From: Symsagittifera roscoffensis
Taxonomy: Eukaryota; Xenacoelomorpha; Acoela; Convolutidae
DNA length: 64,000 nt
Reading direction: 5' to 3'
NCBI RefSeq assembly: GCF_963678635.1
Contig: NC_087062.1
Span: forward strand, 43,972,395-44,036,394
Positions 12,177-25,059 of this stretch are shown piece after piece (position 1 is the stretch's first letter; the number at the start of each line of letters is the position of its first letter). The notes under the pieces are model-generated. The model saw only the letters and a list, made by a program, of their open reading frames with translations, was not told where the DNA came from and did no database searches. A program made the position numbers and the translations under genes.

Positions 12177-12385
12177 CAGCCGTGGTCGAGTGGGTTAGGC
12201 ATATGTCTCTCAACACGAGGGTCATGCGTTTGAATCCCGCTTCGGTCACGGCTGGAGGGGTCCCAGTGTCATCCGCCTCCTCAAGATGGGACCTGCTGCT
12301 GCGAAATGGATGACATCTCCCCCTCCCCCACGGTTGGTCCTGCACTGAGCAGGCCGGTGACTAATTATAATTATAATATATAAAG
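12177..12385 (+). mobile_element. tRNA-derived SINE
   Basis: The head at 12177-12254 keeps a tRNA layout: a perfect 7-bp acceptor stem (CAGCCGT with ACGGCTG), a box A region GTGGTCGAGTGGGTTAGGC, an anticodon arm CTC-TCAACAC-GAG and a box B region GTTTGAATCCC. A tRNA-unrelated body follows (CCGCCTCCTCAAGATGGGAC, GCTGCTGCGAAATGGATGAC) and then an A/T tail of TAATTATAATTATAATATAT. This architecture, with an internal Pol III promoter plus body plus simple tail, is that of a SINE. A fragment of the same family lies reversed at 35641-35731. The amino-acid identity of the parent tRNA is uncertain (the loop centre reads AAC). It lies in the GPCR intron. Confidence 0.82.
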
Positions 12386-12978
12386 CGCGACAATTCGCCA
12401 CCTATAAATTATTTGCCTATTGAAACTATTACTTAATCACTTATAAAAAATTTTGATTTGCAATGTGATTATATCATCTTTTCGTGTTAGTTAAGTTCTG
12501 TTTATTTGCTATAGCTTTTTTAGCAATTTGCTTTTCGCACAACTCCTTTCCCCTTTTTTTGGTACTTTAGACAGTTGTTCAGTCATTTATATCTCAATTA
12601 TATTTATAAATCCAATTATTGAAATTCGTATGCTTCCATGTCATTTAGCTTTTGCAGATCATTAAGATCGATATTTAAGGCGAGACACTTTAGCCAGAAA
12701 ACTTTCAGTCAATTTAAAATCAGCACAGCAAATACATTACATATGAAATGTCTGAAAACGACTAGTAGTGTCGAGAATAGCAGACACAATTAAACATCGA
12801 CTGAGCTCGTCAGCCCTTTCAAGAACCATCATGTGCACCTACTGACTAAACAAAAACTATTTACTCAATTGAGCATTGAGTAAGCTTTTCAACGAAATTA
12901 AATTGAAGGCTCAGTTAAGCTTCTCAAACAGCAATTTACTAGCCAGCTTTCGCATCATTCGAAAAATAAGGAAAACGA

Positions 12979-12979
<1 letters not shown>
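12386..12979. other. intron sequence, nothing recognised
   Basis: AT-rich sequence between the SINE tail and the LINE tail with no gene or clear repeat. Confidence 0.5.
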
Positions 12980-13014
<35 letters not shown>

Positions 13015-14148
13015 GATTATTATTATTATTATGAATTTACAAAATGAAGGGACCCGAACCCCGAAAGTCAGCAAACTAAAGAGTTTAAATCAACATGACT
13101 TTCTCTACACGCAGAGCATAAGCAAGCTATTCTCCAGGTACATGTAGTCATTACATCGAAACGTTCTTTGAAGTAGGCCCAAAAAAGTTTGAGGAGTCTT
13201 TGCTTCAGCGCTTCAGGTTGGTTGAAGTTTACCCAATGTTGAAGACGGTTGGCCAATTTCGGTGTTCGATGCCATAAGTTTTTGGAAGTTTTCAATAGAC
13301 GTGTGTTCTCAACATTGAATAGTGGGGCGTTGCGAGCAGGATAAGGATTGTTGAACGTACACGACAATTAATTTGTCCAATCTAAGTCGTATTTACTCAT
13401 TAAAACTTTCGATAGGAACAGCAGATCATTCAATTGCATATATAAACTCAAAGGAAGAAGACTTAGAAAGTCAAGACTTTGATAATAACTTTTGTCTTTA
13501 AACCAAGTATCCAGTTTGATGCACGCCTCTGAACACTTTCTATCACTTTCATCTCAGTTTTTTTAGGACAACAAATTTGTGATGCATAGGTAATAATGGG
13601 TACAACCATGGATTTGTATAACTGTAGTTTTGAGTTAACAGAAAGACTGGAGGCACTGTTTCGTTGAATCATCTTTAGAATTTTATTCGCTTTTGTGCAT
13701 TTTGAAGTAATGTGTTCACTCCATGACAAGCTGCTACTGATGTAGATGCCCAGGTCCTTTTCACATGAACTTTGACTCAAGGTCGTATTCCCAAAATGAT
13801 AGTTGCTCTTGATGATTGGTAAAAATTACAATTTGACATTTATCCAGATTGAATGGCAAGCTATTGGAATTTGACCAAGCATACAATAAGTTAAGATCAT
13901 GCTGCAGGTTCCAGTAAGTTGCTCTTGGGACAGCTGAGAAGATCTTGGAGTCATCGGCAAACATATATGGCGTATTCAAAAGACCAACAGTGAGATCGAG
14001 CACGTAGATTAGAAATAAAAGAGGGCCTAGAATAGAGCCCTGTGGAACGCCACTACTGATGTATACATAGTTTGAAGATACGCCATTGATTGTGACAAAC
14101 TGTTTCCGTTGACTCAGGTAACTGGCCAAAAGAGAGAACAAATGACCC
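12980..14148 (-). mobile_element. 5'-truncated LINE (Jockey/CR1-type reverse transcriptase)
   Basis: Minus-strand remains of a non-LTR retrotransposon. The reverse transcriptase part (about 13761-14141) has [18 protein letters not shown] and the catalytic FADD (in MFADDSKIFS). Downstream, after a frame change near 13775, comes the thumb-like segment CEKDLGIYISSSLSW...ANKILKMIQRNSA and the C-terminal IESVQRRASNWI. Remnants of the usual tail follow to about 13060. The 3' end is a (AAT)n microsatellite (12980-13032 as TTA on the plus strand). There is no endonuclease or first ORF. The 5' break abuts a Ty3/gypsy fragment at 14149. The element is dead by truncation and frameshift. Confidence 0.88.
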
Positions 14149-15242
14149 CAGGGGTGGCGACCAATCTCATTCGCCTCGCGATTCTTAAACGCAGTTAAAA
14201 AACATATTCAACGAACAATTTGGAAATTTTAGCAGTCGCGTGGAAGCTGAAGATTTCAGAAACTAATTCCTCGGAAGACCATTTACAGTTATCACAGATC
14301 ATACAGCCTTAATTTTAATAATAAACGGAAAAAATAAAAAGAACAAAACCCTTTTTTCAAGATTAACAAGATGGCTAAACAGATTGATACCATTCGATTT
14401 TGTTATAGAACACGAATCAGGAACAAAAATTGTTTTCGCCGATGATTTGCTGAGATAACCGAGCGATCTCCTCGAAACCAATTAGCCAAAATGATGGTCT
14501 TTTCACGGCAATCAAAATTTGCGCAATCAGAAAAAACCTTGGTTTTGACCTAGAAAATCAATCCCTTGTCTATTGTATTATGTCTCGAAAAACGCTAGAA
14601 ATTGGTTCTAAACAAATGAACGGGGCTCAGCCAATCAGAATCAAGAACGACAAACATGCTCGATCACATCAACAGTTGAGGGTGGAAAGTCATGCGCGAG
14701 ACAACCAGCCAATCAAAATTGACTAATTTGCATACCGCATAAATCAACTAAATCTAAGGTATAAATAGTGTGCGCAATATATCGTTGACCTGGAAGACGG
14801 TTATATATATAAAAAGAAAAATAAAATAAAATAAAAGTGGATGAAAGTTCTGATTGCTCATTCTCGGTGATTGAAATTTTATTTCAAATATTAAATTCCC
14901 GATAAGCCTAGACCCTAATTTTTATAGCAGCGATGAAGTCACAATCAGAAATTGAAGCCATAACGAAAATACACGCGACTCGAAAAGAAAATCGTTCTAT
15001 CAACACAATAAAAATTCTCTAGCGAGCTATTCCCGGCAAAAAACCCAAACCAGCGAGTTATGCCAATTATTCATCGCGATTAAAAAGTTATCAAAAAGCC
15101 ACCTCATTACCTGATATAATCAACCTGGAATATAACTTTTCCAACATACCGGCAGAAATTATTCTACTTAATATACGAGAGGCACTACAGAAGAAAATCA
15201 ACCTAAAAGAGGAGCTGACCAAAGTAGGGAAAAATTGGGCCC
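14149..15242 (+). mobile_element. Ty3/gypsy-like LTR element remnant (RNase H, LTR-like part, gag-like start)
   Basis: Plus-strand fossil. The first 340 bases read as a gypsy-type RNase H region, with GRPFTVITDH, FSRLTRWL and PFDFVIEHESG in order. From about 14600 to 14935 comes a non-coding LTR-like stretch with a TATA-type word (GGTATAAATAG near 14759). After it a short frame starts with Met near 14934, as gag does after an LTR. At 15243 the sequence switches to the 1,428-bp array. It is heavily broken and keeps only a part of the original. The left end abuts the LINE. Confidence 0.7.
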
Positions 15243-17504
15243 AGTATCGTCATGGTCAAAACAACGAACACGTCGGATAAGGTTTTCAAAATCTTGGAAA
15301 AACATTCATCAACAGAGTGTGCCTCGGAGAATCCATGAAGACCAAGGGTGAAGCTCAACATTTAACAAAATTAAAAGTTTTTGTAGCACTGAAGGGATCG
15401 AGCTCATTTACTCACCGGTAAATGATCGCTGAGGCAGGTACTCGGTGGGAAGAACGATCGGCAGTATTAAAAATTTCGTGAAAAGGAGCATAAATCGCTA
15501 GAGCTAATATTAGTCAACAAGGCGTTAGGTGCGTTACGATTCTCGACTTGACAAATGCGCCAACCAAGTGAACCCTATTTGAAGCGCATCACGACAGGGA
15601 GGCGAATACCGTCTCACGTAACTTGACCGAAAAACCGAATTAAAAAAATTTGGATTGAAAAAACGTTCTAAAACAAAAATGCTCTTGTTTAGACGAAAAC
15701 GATTCTGAGCTCAAGAAAGTCGCTTACTCTCAACATTCAAACTGGGAGGAACGGTCCGACTTAACCTACGCCCGAGAACTGAGAAAGTCGCCAGTCAAGC
15801 TCACTAGTGACCAACAAATCGATACGGATCAAGCGGAGAGAACAATTGGGTCCGTCATATTCAATTTATACCCATGAGAGTTTGTTCTATCACCAGAAAG
15901 TGCTAGCAGGTACACTCTGGTCAATCAGTATAAGAGTCTGTCTTGTGTACTTTGACCTCTAAATCAGAGTCTGGAATTTAACACAGTTGAATTAACAATC
16001 ATTAAAACAACCGTTTTTCTATCCCTTCTTAGCTCATCAAACAATTCCAAATGGGGCCACTGAGCTGATGTGAAATATGGCGCAACCTAGTAAACCGCGC
16101 CAATTCGAAGCCATCAGTAAAGCAACAAAAAAATTATTAGCGTCTGATTTATCCGAAAAAAACGCCATTAAAAAATTTGAATTAGGTTTTATAACTTTGA
16201 ACTTTTACGCTTTGCACTTTTACACAATCAACCTGAAAATATTTCAAAAAACAATCAAACGTTGTCTTCTCAAACGACACAAAATATTTGACACAGAGGC
16301 GAAGCTGATCATCTGACGACTTTTGATACCCAATAAAGCAAACTATCTCTCCCTAAGAGACGACTTTGTACGGCTGGATTGACGACTACTATTTGCACTA
16401 CCCCTGCGAGTGCCGGTAGAATGGAGGATCCAATTCTACCATCATGGAAAGAGAAACAAGTTCGAAGCAGCTCGAGACGTATGGTATCCCTATTAAAACC
16501 GCAGTCTGGCGGAAAAAGCGACATACTGTCGGCGTGCACGGATGCGGGTAAGAGCTTCAAAACGTTGCTACCCAAGGGAGAGGCTGAAAAATTCCCTGAA
16601 CCTAGTGAACCTAATGAGTGGATACAATTAGATTTCTGGGATCCAATTAGCTACTTGAAAGTGCAGAAAAAGTATCGTCATGGTCAAAACAACGAACACG
16701 TCGGATAAGGTTTTCAAAATCTTGGAAAAACATTTATCAACAGAGTGTGCCTCGGAGAATCCATGAAGACCAAGGGTCAAGCTCAACATTTAACAAAATT
16801 AAAAGTTTTTGTAGCACTGAAGGGATCGAGCTCATTTACTCACCGGTAAATGATCGCTGAGGCAGGTACTCGGTGGGTAGAACGATCGGCAGTATTAAAC
16901 ATTTCGTGAAAAGGAGCATAAATCGCTAGAGCTAATAATAGTCAACAAGGCGTTAGGTGCGTTACGATTCTCGACTTGACAAATGCGCCAACCAAGTGAA
17001 CCCTATTTGAAGCGCATCACGACAGGGAGGCGAATACCGTCTCACGTAACTTGACCGAAAAACCGAATTAAAACAATTTGGATTGAAAAAACGTTCTAAA
17101 ACAAAAATGCTCTTGTTTAGACGAAAACGATTCTGAGCTCAAGAAAGTCGCTTACTCTCAACATTCAAACTGGGAGGAACGGTCCGGCGTAACCTACGCC
17201 CGAGAACTGAGAAAGTCGCCAGTCAAGCTCACTAGTGACCAACAAATCGATACGGACCAAGCGGAGAGAACAATTGGGTCCGTCATATTCAATTTATACC
17301 CATGAGAGTTTGTTCTATCACCAGAAAGTGCTAGCAGGTACACGCTGGTCAATCAGTATAAGAGTCTGTCTTGTGTACTTTGACCTCTAAATCAGAGTCT
17401 GGAATTTAACACAGTTGAATTAACAATCATTAAAACAACCGTTTTTCTATCCCTTCTTAGCTCATCAAGCAATTCAAAATGGGGCCACTGAGCTGATGTG
17501 AAAT

Positions 17505-20500
17505 ATGGCGCAACCTAGTAAACCACGCCAATTCGAAGCGGCCAGTAAAGCAACAAAAAAATTATTAGCGTTTGATTTATCCGAAAAAAACGCCATTAAA
17601 AATTTTGAATTAGGTTTTATAACTTTGAACTTTTACGCTTTGCACTTTTACACAATCAACCTGAAAATATTTCAAAAAACAATCAAACGTTGTCTTCTCA
17701 AACGACACAAAATATTTGACACAGAGGCGAAGCTGATCATCTGACGACTTTTGATACCCAATAAAGCAAACTATCTCTCCCTAAGAGACGACTGTGTACG
17801 GCTGGATTGACGACTACTATTTGCACTACCCCTGCGAGTGCCGGTAGAATGGAGGATCCAATTCTACCATCATGGAAAGAGAAACAAGTTCGAAGCAGCT
17901 CGAGACGTATGGTATCCCTATTCAAACCGCAGTCTGGCGGAAAAAGCGACATACTGTCGGCGTGCACGGATGCGGGTAAGAGCTTCAAAACGTTGCTACC
18001 CAAGGGAGAGGCTGAAAAAGTCCCTGAACCTAGTGAACCTAATGAGTGGGTACAATTAGATTTCTGGGATCCAATTAGCTACTTGAAAGTGCAGAAAAAG
18101 TATCGTCATGGTCAAAACAACGAACACGTCGGATAAGGTTTTCAAAATCTTGGAAAAACATTTATCAACAGAGTGTGCCTCGGAGAATCCATGAAGACCA
18201 AGGGTCAAGCTCAACATTTAACAAAATTAAAAGTTTTTGTAGCACTGAAGGGATCGAGCTCATTTACTCACCGGTAAATGATCGCTGAGGCAGGTACTCG
18301 GTGGGTAGAACGATCGGCAGTATTAAACATTTCGTGAAAAGGAGCATAAATCGCTAGAGCTAATAATAGTCAACAAGGCGTTAGGTGCGTTACGATTCTC
18401 GACTTGACAAATGCGCCAACCAAGTGAACCCTATTTGAAGCGCATCACGACAGGGAGGCGAATACCGTCTCACGTAACTTGACCGAAAAACCGAATTAAA
18501 ACAATTTGGATTGAAAAAACGTTCTAAAACAAAAATGCTCTTGTTTAGACGAAAACGATTCTGAGCTCAAGAAAGTCGCTTACTCTCAACATTCAAACTG
18601 GGAGGAACGGTCCGGCGTAACCTACGCCCGAGAACTGAGAAAGTCGCCAGTCAAGCTCACTAGTGACCAACAAATCGATACGGACCAAGCGGAGAGAACA
18701 ATTGGGTCCGTCATATTCAATTTATACCCATGAGAGTTTGTTCTATCACCAGAAAGTGCTAGCAGGTACACGCTGGTCAATCAGTATAAGAGTCTGTCTT
18801 GTGTACTTTGACCTCTAAATCAGAGTCTGGAATTTAACACAGTTGAATTAACAATCATTAAAACAACCGTTTTTCTATCCCTTCTTAGCTCATCAAGCAA
18901 TTCAAAATGGGGCCACTGAGCTGATGTGAAATATGGCGCAACCTAGTAAACCACGCCAATTCGAAGCGGCCAGTAAAGCAACAAAAAAATTATTAGCGTT
19001 TGATTTATCCGAAAAAAACGCCATTAAAAATTTTGAATTAGGTTTTATAACTTTGAACTTTTACGCTTTGCACTTTTACACAATCAACCTGAAAATATTT
19101 CAAAAAACAATCAAACGTTGTCTTCTCAAACGACACAAAATATTTGACACAGAGGCGAAGCTGATCATCTGACGACTTTTGATACCCAATAAAGCAAACT
19201 ATCTCTCCCTAAGAGACGACTGTGTACGGCTGGATTGACGACTACTATTTGCACTACCCCTGCGAGTGCCGGTAGAATGGAGGATCCAATTCTACCATCA
19301 TGGAAAGAGAAACAAGTTCGAAGCAGCTCGAGACGTATGGTATCCCTATTCAAACCGCAGTCTGGCGGAAAAAGCGACATACTGTCGGCGTGCACGGATG
19401 CGGGTAAGAGCTTCAAAACGTTGCTACCCAAGGGAGAGGCTGAAAAAGTCCCTGAACCTAGTGAACCTAATGAGTGGGTACAATTAGATTTCTGGGATCC
19501 AATTAGCTACTTGAAAGTGCAGAAAAAGTATCGTCATGGTCAAAACAACGAACACGTCGGATAAGGTTTTCAAAATCTTGGAAAAACATTTATCAACAGA
19601 GTGTGCCTCGGAGAATCCATGAAGACCAAGGGTCAAGCTCAACATTTAACAAAATTAAAAGTTTTTGTAGCACTGAAGGGATCGAGCTCATTTACTCACC
19701 GGTAAATGATCGCTGAGGCAGGTACTCGGTGGGTAGAACGATCGGCAGTATTAAACATTTCGTGAAAAGGAGCATAAATCGCTAGAGCTAATAATAGTCA
19801 ACAAGGCGTTAGGTGCGTTACGATTCTCGACTTGACAAATGCGCCAACCAAGTGAACCCTATTTGAAGCGCATCACGACAGGGAGGCGAATACCGTCTCA
19901 CGTAACTTGACCGAAAAACCGAATTAAAACAATTTGGATTGAAAAAACGTTCTAAAACAAAAATGCTCTTGTTTAGACGAAAACGATTCTGAGCTCAAGA
20001 AAGTCGCTTACTCTCAACATTCAAACTGGGAGGAACGGTCCAGCGTAACCTACGCCCGAGAACTGAGAAAGTCGCCAGTCAAGCTCACTAGTGACCAACA
20101 AATCGATACGGACCAAGCGGAGAGAACAATTGGGTCCGTCATATTCAATTTATACCCATGAGAGTTTGTTCTATCACCAGAAAGTGCTAGCAGGTACACG
20201 CTGGTCAATCAGTATAAGAGTCTGTCTTGTGTACTTTGACCTCTAAATCAGAGTCTGGAATTTAACACAGTTGAATTAACAATCATTAAAACAACCGTTT
20301 TTCTATCCCTTCTTAGCTCATCAAGCAATTCAAAATGGGGCCACTGAGCTGATGTGAAATATGGCGCAACCTAGTAAACCACGCCAATTCGAAGCGGCCA
20401 GTAAAGCAACAAAAAAATTATTAGCGTTTGATTTATCCGAAAAAAACGCCATTAAAAATTTTGAATTAGGTTTTATAACTTTGAACTTTTACGCTTTGCA

Positions 20501-21218
20501 CTTTTACACAATCAACCTGAAAATATTTCAAAAAACAATCAAACGTTGTCTTCTCAAACGACACAAAATATTTGACACAGAGGCGAAGCTGATCATCTGA
20601 CGACTTTTGATACCCAATAAAGCAAACGATCTCTCCCTAAGAGACGACTGTGTACGGCTGGATTGACGACTACTATTTGCACTACCCCTGCGAGTGCCGG
20701 TAGAATGGAGGATCCAATTCTACCATCATGGAAAGAGAAACAAGTTCGAAGCAGCTCGAGACGTATGGTATCCCTATTCAAACCGCAGTCTGGCGGAAAA
20801 AGCGACATACTGTCGGCGTGCACGGATGCGGGTAAGAGCTTCAAAACGTTGCTACCCAAGGGAGAGGCTGAAAAAGTCCCTGAACCTAGTGAACCTAATG
20901 AGTGGGTACAATTAGATTTCTGGGATCCAATTAGCTACTTGAAAGTGCAGAAAAAGTATCGTCATGGTCAAAACAACGAACACGTCGGATAAGGTTTTCA
21001 AAATCTTGGAAAAACATTTATCAACAGAGTGTGCCTCGGAGAATCCATGAAGACCAAGGGTCAAGCTCAACATTTAACAAAATTAAAAGTTTTTGTAGCA
21101 CTGAAGGGATCGAGCTCATTTACTCACCGGTAAATGATCGCTGAGGCAGGTACTCGGTGGGAAGAACGATCGGCAGTATTAAAAATTTCGTGAAAAGGAG
21201 CATAAATCGCTAGAGCTA
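17505..21218 (+). repeat. homogenised core of the retroelement array
   Basis: The units starting at 17505, 18933 and 20361 are almost letter-for-letter the same, with only isolated single-base differences, while the first full unit (16077-17504) and the right-hand units differ more. This is the pattern expected of recent local amplification or gene-conversion-like homogenisation in the array centre. Confidence 0.8.
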
Positions 21219-21643
21219 AACTACAAGGTTGAGTATCTCGAATTTTAAAAAAGAAATCATAAGGCACGTCAAATCTCAATACAAAAAAATGAGCAGTCAC
21301 AGTGGGAGCCAAGATTCGCAACCTCTGAGAGTACTCTGACAGTCCCCAAGTACAAGGACAGGAATTTCAAATTTCCAAGTTTTTGAAATTTTTTTGAAAA
21401 AATCACGAAAAACGTCATACCTAGAAAATTTGAGAAGTGAAAATTGGAGGCAAGATTTGCAATCCCTGAGACTACTTTGGCAACCCCCAACAACTCATTT
21501 GGGAGCTTCAAAATTTGAAACAAAAAAAATTTGTTTTGAAAATTTTTGAAACAACCACATAAAACGTCATGTCACAACTTTGTGCTGTCATATTTGAAGG
21601 CAAAAATTGGAACTCCTGGAACTACAATGGAAGAGCCTCAGTA
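21219..21643 (+). repeat. satellite segment inserted in the retroelement array
   Basis: At 21218/21219 a unit breaks off after CGCTAGAGCTAA and runs into about 425 bases nearly identical to 23709-24141 of the satellite block further right. It returns to array sequence at TCCAATTCTACC. It contains about 2.5 satellite repeats (AAGATTCGCAACCTCTGAGA; AAGATTTGCAATCCCTGAGA). The junctions show only 2-4 bases of shared sequence. Confidence 0.85.
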
Positions 21644-23002
21644 TCCAATTCTACCATCATGGAAAGAGAAACAAGTTCGAAGCAGCTCGAGACGTATGGT
21701 ATCCCTATTCAAACCGCAGTCTGGCGGAAAAATCGACATACTGTCGGCATGCACGGATGCGGGTAAGAGCTTCAAAACGTTGCTACCCAAGGGAGAGGCT
21801 GAAAAAGTCCCTGAACCTAGTGAACCTAATGAGTGGATACAATTAGATTTCTGGGATCCAATTAGCTACTTGAAAGTGCAGAAAAAGTATCGTCATGGTC
21901 AAAACAACGAACACGTCGGATAAGGTTTTCAAAATCTTGGAAAAACATTTATCAACAGAGTGTGCCTCGGAGAATCCATGAAGACCAAGGGTCAAGCTCA
22001 ACATTTAACAAAATTAAAAGTTTTTGTAGCACTGAAGGGATCGAGCTCATTTACTCACCGGTGGGTAGAACGATCGGCAGTATTAAAAATTTCGTGAAAA
22101 GGAGCATAAATCGCTAGAGCTAATAATAGTCAACAAGGCGTTAGGTGCGTTACGATTCTCGACTTGACAAATGCGCCAACCAAGTGAACCCTATTTGAAG
22201 CGCATCACGACAGGGAGGCGAATACCGTCTCACGTAACTTGACCGAAAAACCGAATTAAAACAATTTGGATTGAAAAAACGTTCTAAAACAAAAATGCTC
22301 TTGTTTAGACGAAAACGATTCTGAGCTCAAGAAAGTCGCTTACTCTCAACATTCAAACTGGGAGGAACGGTCCGACTTAACCTACACCCGAGAACTGAGA
22401 AAGTCGCCAGTCAAGCTCACTAGTGACCAACAAATCGATACGGATCAAGCGGAGAGAACAATTGGGTCCGTCATATTCAATTTTTACCCATGAGAGTTTG
22501 TTCTATCACCAGAAAGTGCTAGCAGGTACACGCTGGTCAATCAGTATAAGAGTATGTCTTGTGTACTTTGACCTCTAAATCAGAGTCTGGAATTTAACAC
22601 AGTTGAATTAACAATCATTAAAACAACCGTTTTTCTATCCCTTCTTAGCTCATCAAACAATTCCAAATGGGGCCACTGAGCTGATGTGAAATATGGCGCA
22701 ACCTAGTAAACCGCGCCGATTCGAAGCCTTGTTTGACCCTACAATGGAAGAGCCTCAGTATCCAATTCTACCATCATGGAAAGAGAAACAAAAAAATTAT
22801 TAGCGTCTGATTTATCCGAAAAAAACGCCATTAAAAATTTTGAATTAGGTTTTATAACTTTGAACTTTTACGCTTTGCACTTTTACACAATCAACCTGAA
22901 AATATTTCAAAAAACAATCAAACGTTGTCTTCTCAAACGACACAAAATATTTGACACAGAGGCGAAGCTGATCATCTGACGACTTTTGATACCCAATAAA
23001 GC

Positions 23003-23449
23003 TACAAAGATAATGTGTCTTAGACGAAACCTGAAAAAACATGGATGAAATTTGTTGGAGAAATCGGATGCTCAAAAAGCCGAAAAAAAATTAATGCAAT
23101 TGTTAAAGAAGTCAATTACCTTCAAAGCAGAAGAAGGATTTGATCATAATTTTATCAAGTTCTTTCTGACAACCAATAGATGAAAACGATAAGAGAACAC
23201 TTCGGTCAAAAAATTGAAATACGATAATTCCTAAGTGTACTTAGAGCTTTTCATTAATTCTTGCAATCAAATATCGGCATAACCAAAAAAAGCAATCGCG
23301 GATAAAGGCCCTATCTGCTATACTACAAGATCAAAATGAGAAAAAAATGGAAATACCATATTTCAAAAACATGAATGCAAAAATTACATACATTAAGCGT
23401 GTAACGCATCTCCGGTGCTTCCATATTTTAACAAATTATAGAAAACCGC
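23003..23449. other. sequence between array and satellite, nothing recognised
   Basis: AT-rich spacer; array homology ends at ACCCAATAAAGC and the satellite words begin near 23450. Confidence 0.5.
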
Positions 23450-24960
23450 AGATATTGGAATTAAGATCTGCATCTTTTGTGTAAACTCTGACAGCACCGA
23501 ATTACAGGAATGGTAATTTCAAATTTTGTAAGACCTTTCTATTCAATTTTTTTTACTTTAAATTTGAAAAAGTAAAAAAACTCGGTGTTTTTATAGTGAA
23601 AAACTGTAAAAAGTAATTTAAAAACTACATATCTCGGAAAACGGAAGAGCAGTCGCATTGAATGGAAATTTTGCAATTTGCAGCTCGTGAGAGCACCTTC
23701 GCAGTACAAAACTACAAGGTTGAGAATATCGAATTTTAAAAAAGAAATCATAAGACACGTCAAATCTCAATACAAAAAAATGAGCAGTCACAGTGGGAGC
23801 CAAGATTCGCAACCTCTGAGAGTACTCTGACAGTCCCCAAGTACAAGGACAGGAATTTCAAATTTCCAAGTTTTTGAAAATTTTTTGAAAAAAAACACGA
23901 AAAACGTCATACCTAGAAAATTTGAGAAGTGAAAATTGGAGGCAAGATTTGCAATCCCTGAGACTACTTTGGCAACCCCCAACAACTCATTTGGGAGCTT
24001 CAAAATTTGAAACAAAAAAAATTTGTTTTGAAAATTTTTGAAACAACTACCTAAAACGTCATGTCACAACTTTGTGCTGTCATATTTGAAGGCAAAAATT
24101 GGAACTCCTGGAACTACAATGGAAGAGCCTCAGTATAGAGATGAGAACTTCAAATTTTGTAAAATTATTTATAAGTAAGTTCTTTGATCAGTTTAAAAAA
24201 GACAACAAAAGTGACATCTCGGAAACTAAGAGCATTTGAGCAGTCGCATTTGGACGCAAGATTTGCAACTTGCAGCTCCAGAGAGCACGTTTGCAGTACG
24301 ATACTACAAGGTTGATAATTTCAATTTTTTTGAACTTTTGAAAGTTTTCTGAAAAAAAAAAGAAATCATTAAACATGTCAAATCTCGAAAACAGCAAGGA
24401 TTTGAGCAGTCATATTTGGAGGAAAGATTCGCAACCCCTGATACCCTAGGAGTACTATAACAGCTTCAACTACAAAAATAGAAACCTAAAATTATGAAGA
24501 GAAAAAAAATTGAATTACTGTTTTTTTGAAATTTGTTTGCAAAAATCACAAAAAACATCATATCTCGAAAACTACAAAGATTTGAGCAGTCAAATTTACA
24601 GGCAAACTTCGCAAATCCAGGGACCAGCCTGACAGAGCCTCATTATAGAGGTGAAAACTTCAAATTTTGTGAAATTTTTCATACCTATATTTTTTGAAAA
24701 ACTTTGAACAAAACCCTTAAAAACGTCATATCTCGATAAACTACAAGGATTTGGGCAGTCATATTTAGAGGCAAAATACGCAACCCCTGAGACCACCTTC
24801 ACAGTTTCCAACTACAGGGATGGAGATCCTCAAAATTAATGATTTTTTAAAATCTAAGTTTTTGAAATTTTTTGGAAAAAAATCATAAAACGACCTATCT
24901 CGAAAACTACAAGGATTTAGGAAATGAGATTTGGACGCAAGAAAAAGAGACGAAATTCGC
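23450..24960 (+). repeat. diverged satellite, ~145-185-bp units
   Basis: About nine diverged tandem repeats. The landmark GAGCAGTCATATTTGGAGGC and GCAACCCCTGAGACC recurs near 23650, 23783, 23925, 24074, 24237, 24397, 24580, 24752 and 24922, with spacing 133-183. Each unit also carries ACTACAAGGATTTG, CGTCATATCTCGAAAAC and TTCAAATTTTG...TTTTTGAAAA. No coding content. Divergence between neighbours is large, so the block is older than the copy placed in the array at 21.2 kb. Confidence 0.82.
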
Positions 24961-25059
24961 AATCCCTGAGGAAACCTTATCCCATCCCATTTTTGGGTTG
25001 CTAATTTCAAAGTTGAAGAAACAACCCTTGACATCAAACTGGAAACCTAAACAACAATT

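Larger units (their letters stand above)
15243..23002 (+). repeat. tandem array of 1,428-bp units derived from a Ty3/gypsy-like element
   Basis: Head-to-tail array. Using one landmark (GAAATATGGCGCAACCTAGT), units start at 16077, 17505, 18933 and 20361, exactly 1,428 bases apart. There is a partial unit before (15243-16076) and an edited stretch after (21644-23002). Each unit contains an integrase-like zinc-binding and core region (PSEPNEWIQLDFWDPISYL about 16590-16660), further integrase-like sequence, and a non-coding LTR-like interval. A short gag-like start (MAQPSKPRQFEA) follows, and then the next integrase-like region. All units are fossils with no complete gene. The order suggests an internally shortened element amplified by unequal exchange, with one LTR-like interval per unit. 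Confidence 0.85.

Noticed and set aside
16379-16708. 109-codon frame conserved in all array units, first thought to be a repeated host gene
   Set aside because: Its C-terminal half reads as a retroviral-type integrase segment and the conservation is explained by recent array amplification.
21269-24811. Series of 65-90-codon minus-strand frames
   Set aside because: They repeat with the satellite period and are by-products of the repeat.
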